From DASVBE01 sp963770375 (GTDB lineage Bacteria; Actinomycetota; Actinomycetes; Streptosporangiales; Streptosporangiaceae): a stretch of 64,000 bases of DNA. The notes under the pieces were generated by a model. That model did not search any database. It was not told the DNA's origin and saw only the letters and a list, made by a program, of their open reading frames with translations. The stretch covers positions 109,425 to 173,424 of the forward strand of contig CAVYPM010000001.1 in assembly GCA_963770375.1 (NCBI GenBank), given 5' to 3'. Of the stretch, positions 1-8,058 are shown piece by piece. Every line of letters starts with the position of its first letter. The first letter of the stretch is position 1. A program made the translations under genes and the position numbers.

Positions 1-77
1 TAGCGCTCAAGCGCCGCCGGGCCCACTAGCTGTGCTAGCCGCTCGCGGAGGGCCGCGAGCCAGCCAGCACATCACAT

Positions 78-1016
78 CTAGCCGAAGGCTGGGCCCCGCT
101 CGGCCACAAGCGTGTGCAGTTTCTGCTGAATGGTGTCCCGTATCCGGTCACTCAGCTCGGCAATAGCATCCTCATCGCCCACCGGGTAGTCATCGGTCGG
201 CACCGGCGGGAGGAATTCAATAATCCAGTTGGACGGCAGCGGGATCGCGCCGAGCGGGCCGAGCCACGGAAATAGCGGGGTCACCGGGAAATACGGCAGG
301 CCGAAGATTCTGGCCAGCGGCCTGGCATTCCCGATCATTGGATAGATCTCCTCGGCGCCGACGATCGCGCAGGGCACGATCGGCACGCCGGCCTCGATGG
401 CGGTCGCCGCGAACCCGCCCCGGCCGAAGCGCTGCAGCTGGTAGCGCTCGCGGAACGGCTTGCCGATGCCCTTGAACCCCTCGGGGAACACGCCGACCAG
501 ATCGCCGCCGGCCAGCAGGCGAGCGGCCTCTGCCGGGTCGGCCCGGGTGTGGCCGCTCTTGACCGCCAGGGTGGCCAGCCCGGGGATGGCGTAGACCAGG
601 TCGGCACCGAGCAGCCGGAGATTGCGGTGCTGCGCGTGCGCGTCCAGCAGCCCGGTCTGCAGCATGATCGCGTCGAACGGGAGCACGCCGGAGTGGTTGG
701 CCACGACCAGCGCGCCGCCCTCGTCCGGCACGTGCTCCACGCCGCGCATCTCGATGCGGAACCAGTTCCGGTACAGCGCCCGGGTGAGCGGCATGATCAC
801 ATGCGCGTGGAAGTGCGGGTCGAACCCGGTCTCGTCAGTCTGGAACTCGCCGGCCAGCCGTTGCCGGGCGAACTCGGCGGCGCCGGCGGCCCATTCCCGC
901 CAGCGGTCCTGATGGATCGTCTGCGGCCGGCCGTTCTGCTGGCCCAACGGCAGGCGCACGTTCTCCTGGCCCGTCCACAGCTGACCGTCCTGCTGGCCGG
1001 CCTGCGGCTGGTTCAT
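78..1016 (-). CDS. lysophospholipid acyltransferase family protein (PlsC-like)
   Basis: A 312-aa protein likely to transfer acyl chains onto a lysophospholipid or related acceptor at the inner membrane face. Visible motifs are NHSGVLPFD (around residue 107, the catalytic His/Asp block of this subfamily, spaced wider than the classic HX4D) and VFPEGFKGIGKPF (around residue 177, phosphate/glycerol binding). The first 40 residues are Gln-rich and low in complexity. I prefer the ATG at 1016, with GGGGG seven bases upstream, over the in-frame GTG at 1037. The gene lies downstream of bS22 on the same strand, the arrangement seen for Rv0502 in mycobacteria. The family call is solid; the substrate is unknown. 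Confidence 0.88.
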   Translation of the reverse strand: MNQPQAGQQDGQLWTGQENVRLPLGQQNGRPQTIHQDRWREWAAGAAEFARQRLAGEFQTDETGFDPHFHAHVIMPLTRALYRNWFRIEMRGVEHVPDEGGALVVANHSGVLPFDAIMLQTGLLDAHAQHRNLRLLGADLVYAIPGLATLAVKSGHTRADPAEAARLLAGGDLVGVFPEGFKGIGKPFRERYQLQRFGRGGFAATAIEAGVPIVPCAIVGAEEIYPMIGNARPLARIFGLPYFPVTPLFPWLGPLGAIPLPSNWIIEFLPPVPTDDYPVGDEDAIAELSDRIRDTIQQKLHTLVAERGPAFG

Positions 1017-1103
1017 CCTCGCGCCCCCGATCTGCACCGCGATCCGCCAGCACCGGGCCCGGCCGGGCGGGGGAACTCGGCCAGGCGGGGCGAGCGCGCC
1101 GCG

Positions 1104-1202
1104 CTACTTCTTGTTCCTGCGCTGCACCCTGGTCTTCCGCAGCAGCTTGCGGTGCTTCTTCTTGGCCATCCGCTTGCGGCGCTTCTTGATAACAGAACCC
1201 AC
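1104..1202 (-). CDS. 30S ribosomal protein bS22 (AURKAIP1/COX24-type, 32 aa)
   Basis: A 32-residue, extremely Lys/Arg-rich protein beginning GSVIKKRRKRMAKKKHRK after a GTG start. This is the signature of the small actinobacterial ribosomal protein bS22 (Rv0500B-like), which binds 16S rRNA. The GTG at 1202 is chosen because the conserved protein starts there. An AGGGTGG Shine-Dalgarno sits just upstream. The same frame stays open further upstream, but that extension has no conserved character. The neighbours (HTH gene and proC upstream, acyltransferase downstream) match the mycobacterial order. Confidence 0.9.
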   Translation of the reverse strand: MGSVIKKRRKRMAKKKHRKLLRKTRVQRRNKK

Positions 1203-1512
1203 GGAACCACCCTCGCTCGATGTCATTGGCTGACCCGGCATACCCATACCGCGGCCTGATCCAGGGCGGCTCATACGGGTCAACGCAACAGCGTACCCCT
1301 TGGTTTCACGCAGCCGGGCACCCCGCCCGCCGCAGACCGGCCGCGTAGCACCGTCTCGCGGCCCGGCCAGACGCCGCCCGCGGTGTCCGTCCAGGCCGCT
1401 CCGCACGCCGGTGAGCAGGCCAAACACGGCCCGCGGCGCGGGGCAGACGGCAGGGCGCACCCACCTGCGGACCGGGCCGGATCATCCGGCCAGGCCGCAG
1501 TGCGGGGGAAGA
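1203..1512. other. intergenic region, nothing recognised
   Basis: About 310 bases between bS22 and the HTH gene. The stretch is GC-rich with no supported ORF, RNA or repeat. It probably holds the bS22 promoter. Mycobacteria have a galE-like gene on the other side of bS22; no trace of one is seen here. Confidence 0.5.
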
Positions 1513-1722
1513 TCAGACGTTAGCCACGAAGGCATCACGCAGGTACTGATTAACCGCCTGTTCCGGGACGCGGAACGAACGGCCGACCCGGATTGCCTCG
1601 AGCTCACCAGAGTGCACGAGCCGGTAAACGGTCATCTTCGACACGCGCATGATGGTGGCCACCTCAGCCACAGTCAGGAACCTGACATCGCTGAGCGGGG
1701 AGGCGGTTGCTTCAACTGTCAT
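1513..1722 (-). CDS. helix-turn-helix (excisionase/MerR-like) DNA-binding protein
   Basis: A 69-aa protein that is almost entirely one winged MerR/excisionase-type HTH: FLTVAEVATIMRVSKMTVYR followed by a wing (VGRSFRVPEQAVNQYL). It corresponds to the conserved actinobacterial Rv0500A-type gene beside proC and bS22. The ATG at 1722 is preceded by AGAGG with seven bases of spacing, so the longer upstream reading is rejected. Small stand-alone HTH proteins of this class (BldC relatives) act as developmental or housekeeping regulators; the targets here are unknown. Confidence 0.85.
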   Translation of the reverse strand: MTVEATASPLSDVRFLTVAEVATIMRVSKMTVYRLVHSGELEAIRVGRSFRVPEQAVNQYLRDAFVANV

Positions 1723-2010
1723 GTGGGGACCTCTTCTGGCGGACCTGCGTGCGCCAAGCCGGATTTGGCGCACCAGTCACGTCCGTCTCCAGAGTAAGTC
1801 CTGTACGGAAAAGGGCAACCCCGGCGGGAGAACTCATATAAGCCGGATCTGTCCTTTAACAGGATCCTGCCACACCTCGCAACGTGGTTCACGTTCTATC
1901 CCAGTGCAGCTCAGAGGCCCCGCCAATGCACGACAGGAAAGATCGCCTAACGGTATGAGTGTGCTAGCTGGCTAGCTCGCTCCCGCTCGCTAGCGGATTC
2001 CCTGACCTCC

Positions 2011-2805
2011 CTAGCCGCCGCCGAGTTCGCGGCCGCGATCCCGCGCGGCCTCGATCGCGGCCAGGACCGCGGCCCGCACCCCGTGCCGTTCCAGTTCCCT
2101 GATCGCGCTGATCGTGGTCCCGCCCGGGGAGGTCACCGCCTCGCGCAGGATCACCGGGTGCTCGCCGGTGTCGCGGAGCATGGTGGCCGCGCCGAACACG
2201 GCCTGGGTGACCATTTCCAGCGCGTTTCCGCGCGCCATGCCGAGCAGGATCCCGGCGTCGACCATCGCCTCGACCAGATAGAACACGTAGGCTGGCCCGC
2301 TGCCGGACAGCGCGGTGGCGGCGTCCTGCTGGGATTCGGGGATGCGCAGCACCCGGCCGACCGGGCTCAGCAGTTCCTCGGTCCGGCGCAGGTGCTCCTC
2401 CCCTGCGTGCGCGCCCGCGGAGATCACGCTCATCGCCTCGTCGACCAGCACCGGGGTATTGGACATCACCCGGACCACCGGCACCCCGGCGGGCAGCCGC
2501 GCCTCGATGAACGACGTGGGGATGCCGGCCGCGACCGAGACCACCAGCCGCCCGGCCGGGATCACCGGCGCGATCTCCTCCAGCAGCGCCGCCATGTCCT
2601 GCGGCTTGACCGCCAGGATCAGGGTCTCCGCGCGCTGCGCGGCGGCCACCGCGGTGGCGGTCTCCACGCCGTAGGCCTTCCGCACCGCCTGGGCCCGCTC
2701 GTCGCGGCGCACCGCCGCGATGACGCCCTCGGGCGACGCGCCTGCCCGCAGGATGCCCGACAGCAGCGCCTCGCCCATCCGGCCGGTTCCGAGTATCGCA
2801 ATCAC
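2011..2805 (-). CDS. proC: pyrroline-5-carboxylate reductase
   Basis: A 264-aa enzyme reducing pyrroline-5-carboxylate to proline with NAD(P)H, the last step of proline synthesis. The N-terminus IAILGTGRMGEALLSG is the Rossmann GxGxxG motif. The C-terminal half has the conserved dimerisation/active-site block (ALSGSGPAYVFYLVEAM, then TSPGGTT). Length matches the family. The start is a GTG at 2805, directly before the Rossmann strand; the frame is open further upstream but that part only mirrors the PRODH gene. It lies 32 bp downstream of proline dehydrogenase, so biosynthesis and catabolism of proline may share a transcript. Confidence 0.95.
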   Translation of the reverse strand: MIAILGTGRMGEALLSGILRAGASPEGVIAAVRRDERAQAVRKAYGVETATAVAAAQRAETLILAVKPQDMAALLEEIAPVIPAGRLVVSVAAGIPTSFIEARLPAGVPVVRVMSNTPVLVDEAMSVISAGAHAGEEHLRRTEELLSPVGRVLRIPESQQDAATALSGSGPAYVFYLVEAMVDAGILLGMARGNALEMVTQAVFGAATMLRDTGEHPVILREAVTSPGGTTISAIRELERHGVRAAVLAAIEAARDRGRELGGG

Positions 2806-2837
2806 GGCCCCGACCCTACCCGGGACGGCCAAGCGGT

Positions 2838-3773
2838 TTACCGCGTCGACGCCAGCGAGCGCAGGAAGAACGCCAGGTTGGCGGGCCGCTCGGCCAGGCG
2901 CCGGACAAGGTAGCCGTACCAGTCCCGGCCGTAGGGCAGGTAGACGCGCACCTGGGCGCCGTCGTCCGCCAGGCGCCGCTGCTCCGCTGGGCGGATGCCG
3001 TACAGCATCTGGTACTCGAAGCTGGCCGGGTTCCGGCCCGCCAGCGACGCCTGCGCATGGGTGATGGCGATCAGCCGCGGGTCGTGGGTGGCCACCATCG
3101 GGTAGCCGCCGCCGTGCATCAGCAGCCGCAGGCAGCGCGCGTAGGACCGGTCCACCTCGGCCCGGGTGCCGAAGGCCACCTCGTGCGGGGCCTGGTAGGC
3201 GCCCTTGCACAGGCGGACCCGGGACCCGGGCACGGCCAGCGCCGCGCAGTCCGCCTCGGTGCGCCGCAGGTAGGACTGGAGGACGCAGCCCAGCCGGGGG
3301 AACTCCGGCCGCAGCTCGGCCAGGATCCGCAGGGTGGCCTCGACCCGGGTGTGGTCCTCCATGTCCAGCGTGACCGTGGTGCCCGCGGCGGCCGCCGCCG
3401 CGCAGATCCGGGCCAGGTGCCCGGCCGCGGTCTTCTCGCCGTGCCCGGGCAGCCCCAGGCCGATCGCGGTGGGCTTGACCGACAGCTCGGCCCGGCCGCC
3501 GGTCGCCAGCCCGGCCTCGCCGAGCGCGTCGAGCAGCCGCACGTAGGTGTCGGCCACCGCGGCCGCCTGCTCCGGGTCGGTGGTGTCCTCGCCCAGGTAG
3601 TCCACCGTGGCCAGCATGCCCTCCGCGAGCAGCCGGCCGGCCGTGGCCAGCACGTCGTCCGTGGTGTCGCCGGCGACGAACCGGGCGACCACGTCGCGGG
3701 TGTACGGCGCGGTGGTGATGATCTGGCGGATCCGGTCACTGGCCGAAGCGGCCAGCAGTACACGGCGCAGCAC
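2838..3773 (-). CDS. proline dehydrogenase (monofunctional PRODH)
   Basis: A 311-aa FAD enzyme oxidising proline to pyrroline-5-carboxylate. It has the compact monofunctional length and conserved TIM-barrel segments, including LDMEDHTRVEATL (around residue 135) and the C-terminal YQMLYGIRP with a following LPYG (around residues 222-255), which form the FAD/proline site. The start is GTG at 3773 behind a clear GGAGG with nine bases of spacing. The P5C dehydrogenase partner is not in this window. Placement 32 bp upstream of proC suggests co-transcription with the enzyme running the reverse reaction. Confidence 0.92.
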   Translation of the reverse strand: MLRRVLLAASASDRIRQIITTAPYTRDVVARFVAGDTTDDVLATAGRLLAEGMLATVDYLGEDTTDPEQAAAVADTYVRLLDALGEAGLATGGRAELSVKPTAIGLGLPGHGEKTAAGHLARICAAAAAAGTTVTLDMEDHTRVEATLRILAELRPEFPRLGCVLQSYLRRTEADCAALAVPGSRVRLCKGAYQAPHEVAFGTRAEVDRSYARCLRLLMHGGGYPMVATHDPRLIAITHAQASLAGRNPASFEYQMLYGIRPAEQRRLADDGAQVRVYLPYGRDWYGYLVRRLAERPANLAFFLRSLASTR

Positions 3774-3829
3774 TTTCGTGGACCTCCAGGCAGACGGGCT
3801 GTCCCCGGCGGCCCAAGGCTACTCGCGGG

Positions 3830-4864
3830 CTACTGGCGGGGCTTCCGCAGGTCGCCGCGCGGGCGGCGGAGCGTGATCTGCACGTTGGCCCCGGCGTCCG
3901 GCGGGACGATCACTTCCTGTGCCGCGGCCACGCCCGCCGCGGTCAGCGGCGCGTCCACCGGCACCGTGCGCTTGATCAGGCCCAGCGCGATCGGGCCCAG
4001 CTCGTAGTGCCGGGCGCTGGACCCGACGAAGCCCACCGTGGTCCCGCCGGCCTGCACCGGGTCGCCGTGCCCGGGCAGCTCGTCGGTGCTGCCGTCCAGG
4101 TGCAGGAAGACCAGGCGGCGCGGCGGGTGACCGAGGTTGTGCACCCGGGCCACCGTTTCCTGGCCGCGGTAGCAGCCCTTGCTCAGGTGCACCGCGGTCT
4201 CGATCCAGCCCATCTCATGGGGGATGGAGTTGTGGTCGGTGTCCAGGCCCGCCCGCGGGCGCCGGGCGGCGATCCGCAGCGCCTCGTGCGCCCACATGCC
4301 CGCCAGCACCGCCCCGCCCGCCTGCATCTTCGCCACAGCCTCGGGAAGCTGCGCGCGCGCCACGATCAGATCTACGGAGTACGCGCTGGCGATGGTGGCC
4401 GCCGGGGACCCGGCCAGGGCCTGCTGCGCGGCGGGCCCCTGGAGCGTGAGCACGGCGAACTCACCCGTCACGTCCTGCGGGTCGACCCGGAGCATGAACC
4501 GCATCGAGGTCAGGAAGGCCAGCAGCGCTTCCTGGGTGCCCGGGGTGACGTGCGCCCACAAGGCGGTGCCGTCGTCGGTCAGCGTCAGGTGGTGCTCCAC
4601 GCGTCCCTGCGGGCTGAGGATCAGCGTCTCCGCGGCGCTGCCGGGGGCCAGCTGCTCCAGGTGCTGGGTGCTCAGGCTGTGCAGCCAGGACAGCCGGTCC
4701 TGGCCGGTGATCCGGATGACGCCGAGGTGCGACCGGTCGACCACGCCGGCCGAGGTGTCAAGGGCGCGCTGCTCGGCGTACGGGTCGCCGTAGTGGGCGG
4801 CCACGCCGGCGTCCAGGCCGGTGGCCGGCACCGCCCCGGGCGCGGCGAGGAGGGGGCTGTCCAT
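3830..4864 (-). CDS. ygfZ: CAF17-like 4Fe-4S cluster assembly/insertion protein YgfZ
   Basis: A 344-aa folate-binding, GcvT-like protein that helps build or repair certain Fe-S enzymes. The diagnostic family motif KGCYRGQE is at residues 229-236 and includes the conserved cysteine C231. The rest has the aminomethyltransferase fold (DRLSWLHSLSTQ near residue 56). The gene starts at an ATG and lies nine bases downstream of fur on the same strand, an actinobacterial pairing that fits coordinated metal and Fe-S homeostasis. Confidence 0.93.
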   Translation of the reverse strand: MDSPLLAAPGAVPATGLDAGVAAHYGDPYAEQRALDTSAGVVDRSHLGVIRITGQDRLSWLHSLSTQHLEQLAPGSAAETLILSPQGRVEHHLTLTDDGTALWAHVTPGTQEALLAFLTSMRFMLRVDPQDVTGEFAVLTLQGPAAQQALAGSPAATIASAYSVDLIVARAQLPEAVAKMQAGGAVLAGMWAHEALRIAARRPRAGLDTDHNSIPHEMGWIETAVHLSKGCYRGQETVARVHNLGHPPRRLVFLHLDGSTDELPGHGDPVQAGGTTVGFVGSSARHYELGPIALGLIKRTVPVDAPLTAAGVAAAQEVIVPPDAGANVQITLRRPRGDLRKPRQ

Positions 4865-4873
4865 GGGCCCAGG

Positions 4874-5299
4874 CTATGCGGTCCGCGTCGGACGGCAGTC
4901 CTCGCAGCGGCCGAACACGGTCAGGTGCCCGACGTCGGTCTCGAAGCCGAACTGCTCGTCGAGCGCGGCGGTCAGGCCGGCCACCGCGGCTGGGTCGACC
5001 TCGATGACCTTCTCGCAGTCCCGGCAGACCAGGTGCACGTGCTGGGCCTCGGCAGCCAGGTGATACCGCGGCGCGCCGTGGCTCAGGTGGGTGTGCGTGA
5101 CCAGGCCGATCTGCTCGAGCAGCTCCAGCGTCCGGTACACGGTGGAGACGTTCACGCCGCGGGCGGTCTGCCGGATGTCGGCGAAGATCTCCTCCGGGGT
5201 GGCGTGCTCCAGTTTGGTGACCGCCTCCAGGACGAGCTGTCGCTGCGGGGTGACCCGGTAGCCGCTGGCCCGCAGGGTGTCGTCCCACGCCTGCGTCAT
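4874..5299 (-). CDS. Fur family metal-responsive transcriptional regulator
   Basis: A 141-aa Fur superfamily repressor. The N-terminal winged helix carries GYRVTPQRQLVLEAV and the recognition helix VNVSTVYRTLELL. The C-terminal dimerisation domain has histidine-rich QHVHLVCRDC and two CxxC pairs (C92/C95, C132/C135) that form the structural zinc site. ATG at 5299 is used; an in-frame TTG two codons earlier is possible. Sequence alone does not separate a zinc (Zur) from an iron or peroxide (PerR) sensor, although the two CxxC pairs are compatible with Zur. It starts the fur-ygfZ unit. Confidence 0.9.
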   Translation of the reverse strand: MTQAWDDTLRASGYRVTPQRQLVLEAVTKLEHATPEEIFADIRQTARGVNVSTVYRTLELLEQIGLVTHTHLSHGAPRYHLAAEAQHVHLVCRDCEKVIEVDPAAVAGLTAALDEQFGFETDVGHLTVFGRCEDCRPTRTA

Positions 5300-5416
5300 A
5301 GCCAAAGTCTAGGGCGGCACGGCCGCCACTAAGGCCTACCGGAAAAGCATGTTGCCCACCGCTCGGGGCGTGCCGTAGCGTGCAGATCAACGCGGGAAAG
5401 GAGGTGGTCCAACAGA

Positions 5417-5455
5417 ATGCATAGATGTCGGACTCGCGAGGTGGCTGTCAGCTAG
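5417..5455 (+). CDS. 12-codon mini-ORF behind an extended Shine-Dalgarno
   Basis: An ATG-initiated 12-residue ORF (MHRCRTREVAVS, then TAG). Bases 5397-5410 (AAAGGAGGTGGTCC) can pair with the 3' end of 16S rRNA over 14 positions with one G-U wobble, far beyond a normal SD. It is divergent from fur. About 165 bases downstream is a GC hairpin next to a T-run, so this may be a short leader or small-RNA transcript with no coding gene after it. Translation is an inference; the complementarity is directly visible. Confidence 0.45.
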   Translation: MHRCRTREVAVS

Positions 5456-5620
5456 CCGCCGTCCCGCCGACGCACACCGCGGTTGAGCCGCGGGGCGCGG
5501 ATCACCGGTAGACCAGCGCGCGCCGGGAGGCGTGCGGCTGCGTGCCGCTCGACAGGCGGCGGCCGGCGAATATACGGCAGACACCGACCCCCGGGCCGAC
5601 CGGCCTTTGTCCAGCCGGTC

Positions 5621-5657
5621 CCCGCGACTCCGGTCGCGGGAGAAGGCCCGGGGGCTT
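5621..5657 (+). terminator. hairpin(s) with T-run after the mini-ORF
   Basis: CCCGCGAC and GTCGCGGG form a perfect 8-bp stem with a TCCG tetraloop at 5621-5640. This is followed by a short GCCC/GGGC stem and TTTT at the end of the convergent nitrobindin gene. It looks like an intrinsic terminator for a plus-strand transcript starting upstream of the mini-ORF. Confidence 0.5.
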
Positions 5658-6191
5658 TTATGCCCCGACCTCTGTAGCCTTGGCCTCTGCGGCCGCGGCG
5701 CCGGACTCCACCCGCTTGAGCTGGGCCGAGATGTGCGACTGCAGCGGCTGGCCGACCGCGGCCATGTCGTAGGCCCAGCCCAGGTCGGTGCCGATCAGGC
5801 CGTAGAGCCGCCGGCCCCCGGTGTATTCCTTGGCCGACTCGGTGCGGACCACCGCGTCGGTGGCCATGTCGATCCTGGTCCCGGCGATCTCACCCAGGTA
5901 CACCTCGACGAAGCCGGTCGGGTGGGCGAGCAGCACCTCCAGCTTGTTGTCCGGCTGCGGGCGCCAGTAGCCGGTCTCGGTGGCCAGCGGCGCGCCGATC
6001 GTGCCGTCCTCGTCCAGCCGCCAGGTCCGGCTGGTGTAGATCAGGAACGGCTTGCCGTTGTGGCTGAAGGTGATCTCCTGGCCGAAGTGGAAGCTCTCGA
6101 TGGTCGGGTAGCCGCCGACGCCAGCGCCCTCCCAGCGGCCGAGCAGGAACAGCAGCGGGGTCAGGCTGGGGTGCGGCTTGACGTCGTCCAT
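5658..6191 (-). CDS. FABP/nitrobindin-like heme-binding beta-barrel protein
   Basis: A 177-aa protein of the actinobacterial FABP/nitrobindin family (THAP4-like), a ten-stranded barrel that in characterised members binds ferric heme and handles nitric oxide or peroxynitrite. The family motif is at the N-terminus: LLFLLGRWEGAGVGGYPTI (around residues 13-31). The ATG at 6191 begins MDDVKPHPSL, typical of the family; no strong Shine-Dalgarno is visible. The C-terminal 15 residues are Ala/Glu-rich. No partner gene suggests a specific pathway. Confidence 0.85.
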   Translation of the reverse strand: MDDVKPHPSLTPLLFLLGRWEGAGVGGYPTIESFHFGQEITFSHNGKPFLIYTSRTWRLDEDGTIGAPLATETGYWRPQPDNKLEVLLAHPTGFVEVYLGEIAGTRIDMATDAVVRTESAKEYTGGRRLYGLIGTDLGWAYDMAAVGQPLQSHISAQLKRVESGAAAAEAKATEVGA

Positions 6192-6226
6192 GACCGACAA
6201 GGTTAGAGCGTCCCAGCCGGTCGTAC

Positions 6227-6269
6227 TGCCTGCTCCTCCCCGCTTCCTCATAGGCGCGAACCCAAGCGA
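6227..6269 (+). repeat. dispersed ~40-bp repeat, copy 1
   Basis: This stretch (core CGCTTCCTCATAGGCGCGAA) matches two further copies at 29811-29840 (inverted) and 30082-30124, with a few mismatches. It lies in the short gap upstream of the nitrobindin gene. See the findings for the repeat family. Confidence 0.6.
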
Positions 6270-6305
6270 GCCGGAGGAAGCGGGGCTGGCCCCGCACCAG
6301 AAGCG

Positions 6306-6509
6306 CTACGGCGCCGCCGTGCTCCGGGGGCTGGCTCGGGACGGCCCGAGCCGGGACAGTGCCAGCCGCAGCGCGCCGGTCTTGCGGCCTGGCGTCTGGC
6401 GGACGGACGGCGCGCTGAGCGCCACCAGGCGGCAGGCGAGGACGGCGCCGGCCAACGCGGCGACGGCGAACACGGCTACCAGCAGGATTCCGCTGACCTG
6501 TGCCGGCAT
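6306..6509 (-). CDS. small single-pass membrane protein
   Basis: A 67-aa ORF starting at ATG 6509 with one strong hydrophobic segment (GILLVAVFAVAALAGAVLAC, residues 7-26) and a basic, Arg/Ser-rich tail. It sits between the nitrobindin and dsrE genes, divergent from dsrE. I do not recognise a named family. It could be an assembly factor or an orphan, and it might not be a gene. Confidence 0.45.
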   Translation of the reverse strand: MPAQVSGILLVAVFAVAALAGAVLACRLVALSAPSVRQTPGRKTGALRLALSRLGPSRASPRSTAAP

Positions 6510-6588
6510 GGGCCGAGTGTAGGCCGCCCGGCCCGGGCACGGCCGGTGACCCGCCGGGCTGGCGGGTTCCGGCGGGTTAGGGTTGCTC

Positions 6589-6954
6589 ATGCCCTCTCAC
6601 GCCCTGGTCGTCAAGATCACCTCGGGCACCGAGGATCCCGAGCGCTGCAACCAGGCGCTCACCGTGGCCGCCGCCGCCGTGGCCAGCGGTCTCGAGGTGT
6701 CACTGTGGCTCACCGGCGAGGCCGCGTGGCTGTCGCTGCCGGGCCGGGCCGGGAAGGTGGCCCTGCCGCACGCGGCGCCGCTGGCGGACCTGCTGGACGG
6801 GATCCTGGCCGCGGGACGGGTCACGCTGTGCACCCAGTGCGCGGCCCGGCGCGAGATCACCGAGCAGGACGTCATCAGCGGGATCAGGATCGCCGGGGCG
6901 GCCACCTTCGTGGCCGAGATCACCGCGGACGGCACGCAGGCGCTGGTGTACTAA
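6589..6954 (+). CDS. DsrE family protein
   Basis: A 121-aa protein of the DsrE/DsrF-like fold, used elsewhere for sulfur relay and related small-molecule chemistry. It opens with ALVVKITSGTEDPERCNQAL and has a conserved CTQCAARREI segment (around residue 80) with a CxxC pair that could carry a persulfide or bind metal. The ATG at 6589 is preferred over the in-frame TTG at 6583. Its 3' end overlaps the convergent gatD stop by four bases. The exact substrate is unknown. Confidence 0.82.
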   Translation: MPSHALVVKITSGTEDPERCNQALTVAAAAVASGLEVSLWLTGEAAWLSLPGRAGKVALPHAAPLADLLDGILAAGRVTLCTQCAARREITEQDVISGIRIAGAATFVAEITADGTQALVY

Positions 6955-8045
6955 CGCGCCGCCCAGCCAGCGAGCCGCCGGCGAGAGCCGGCCAGCGCGC
7001 GCAGCGGCCGCGGCGCTGTTTGCCCGGCGAGCGGCCGGCGCTGCCGCGCTGTTTCCTGACGAGCGACGCTCGCGCGACGAAGGCAGCGACGATAGCGAGC
7101 GAGGAGGGAAGGCAGCGCGCCTTCAGCGGCCCTGCGCGAGTCAGCTAGCAGCCGCACCGCGGCGAGGCGCTCGCTGCGGAGCTGGCGGGCCCATTCCTCG
7201 GTTTCGGCGGGCAGCGGCGGCAGCGGGCCCACCGCCCAGGTGAGCAGCAGGTCGGCCAGGCCGGGGTTCCGGACCAGGGCCGGGCCGTGCAGGTAGGTGC
7301 CCAGAATGCGGCCCGCGTAGGCGCCCTCGGTGCCGTCGCCGTTGCCCACGCCGATGCTGACCCGGGCCAGCGGGCGGGCGCCAGGACCGATCCTGGTCAT
7401 GCCCTGGTGGTTCTCGAAGCCGGTCAGCTGCGGCACGCCGAGCTCGGGGTCGACGTCGGCGACGATCTCGCCCACGCCGCGCCGCTCGCCCCGGCCGCTG
7501 CTGATGTCGATCAGGCCCAGGCCGGCCACCGGCTCGCCCTCGGCACCGCCGAACTCCGTGCCGACCAGCTGGTAGCCCGCGCAGACCGCGAAGATGACCG
7601 CGCCACGGGCGGCGACCTCGGTCAGCCCGCCGTCGGCCTGCAGCCGCCGGGCGGCCAGGATCTGGGGCAGGTCCTCGCCGCCGCCGAGCAGGTAGATGTC
7701 GCCGCTGCGGGGGATCTGCTCGTCGGCGTTGACCTCGACGCACTCGACCTCGATGCCGCGCAGCCGGGCCCGGCGCTTGAGCACCAGCAGGTTGCCCCGG
7801 TCACCGTAGGTGCTCAGGAGATCGGGGTACACCCAGACCAGCCGGAGGCTGCCGGCCCGGCGGCGGCGCCGCCCCGGGCGCCCGGCGCCGGTATCCGGCT
7901 GGCCGGAGCTGTGCTGACCGGAGCTGTGCTGGCCAGAGCTGTGCTGGCCGGTATATGACCCCCCGGTGGCGAACGGGGCGGTGGGCGGGTCGGCGTCCCA
8001 GTCCGGGCTGGTTCCGTTCGGCCCGGGAGCCGGCGGCGTGGTCAT
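6951..8045 (-). CDS. gatD: lipid II isoglutaminyl synthase, glutaminase subunit GatD
   Basis: A 364-aa class-I glutamine amidotransferase that supplies ammonia to MurT for amidating the D-Glu of lipid II. Catalytic Cys154 lies in FAVCAGYQL and His253 in GTYLHGP. The core (residues 67-295) matches GatD. Two extras stand out: an N-terminal tail with three GQHSS repeats (residues 33-50) and an Arg/Ala-rich C-terminal extension of about 65 residues that runs into the convergent dsrE gene. It is 13 bp downstream of murT, an obligatory partner. The start has a GGAG eight bases upstream. Confidence 0.93.
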   Translation of the reverse strand: MTTPPAPGPNGTSPDWDADPPTAPFATGGSYTGQHSSGQHSSGQHSSGQPDTGAGRPGRRRRRAGSLRLVWVYPDLLSTYGDRGNLLVLKRRARLRGIEVECVEVNADEQIPRSGDIYLLGGGEDLPQILAARRLQADGGLTEVAARGAVIFAVCAGYQLVGTEFGGAEGEPVAGLGLIDISSGRGERRGVGEIVADVDPELGVPQLTGFENHQGMTRIGPGARPLARVSIGVGNGDGTEGAYAGRILGTYLHGPALVRNPGLADLLLTWAVGPLPPLPAETEEWARQLRSERLAAVRLLADSRRAAEGALPSLLARYRRCLRRASVARQETARQRRPLAGQTAPRPLRALAGSRRRLAGWAAR

Positions 8046-8058
8046 GCGGGTCTCCTCC

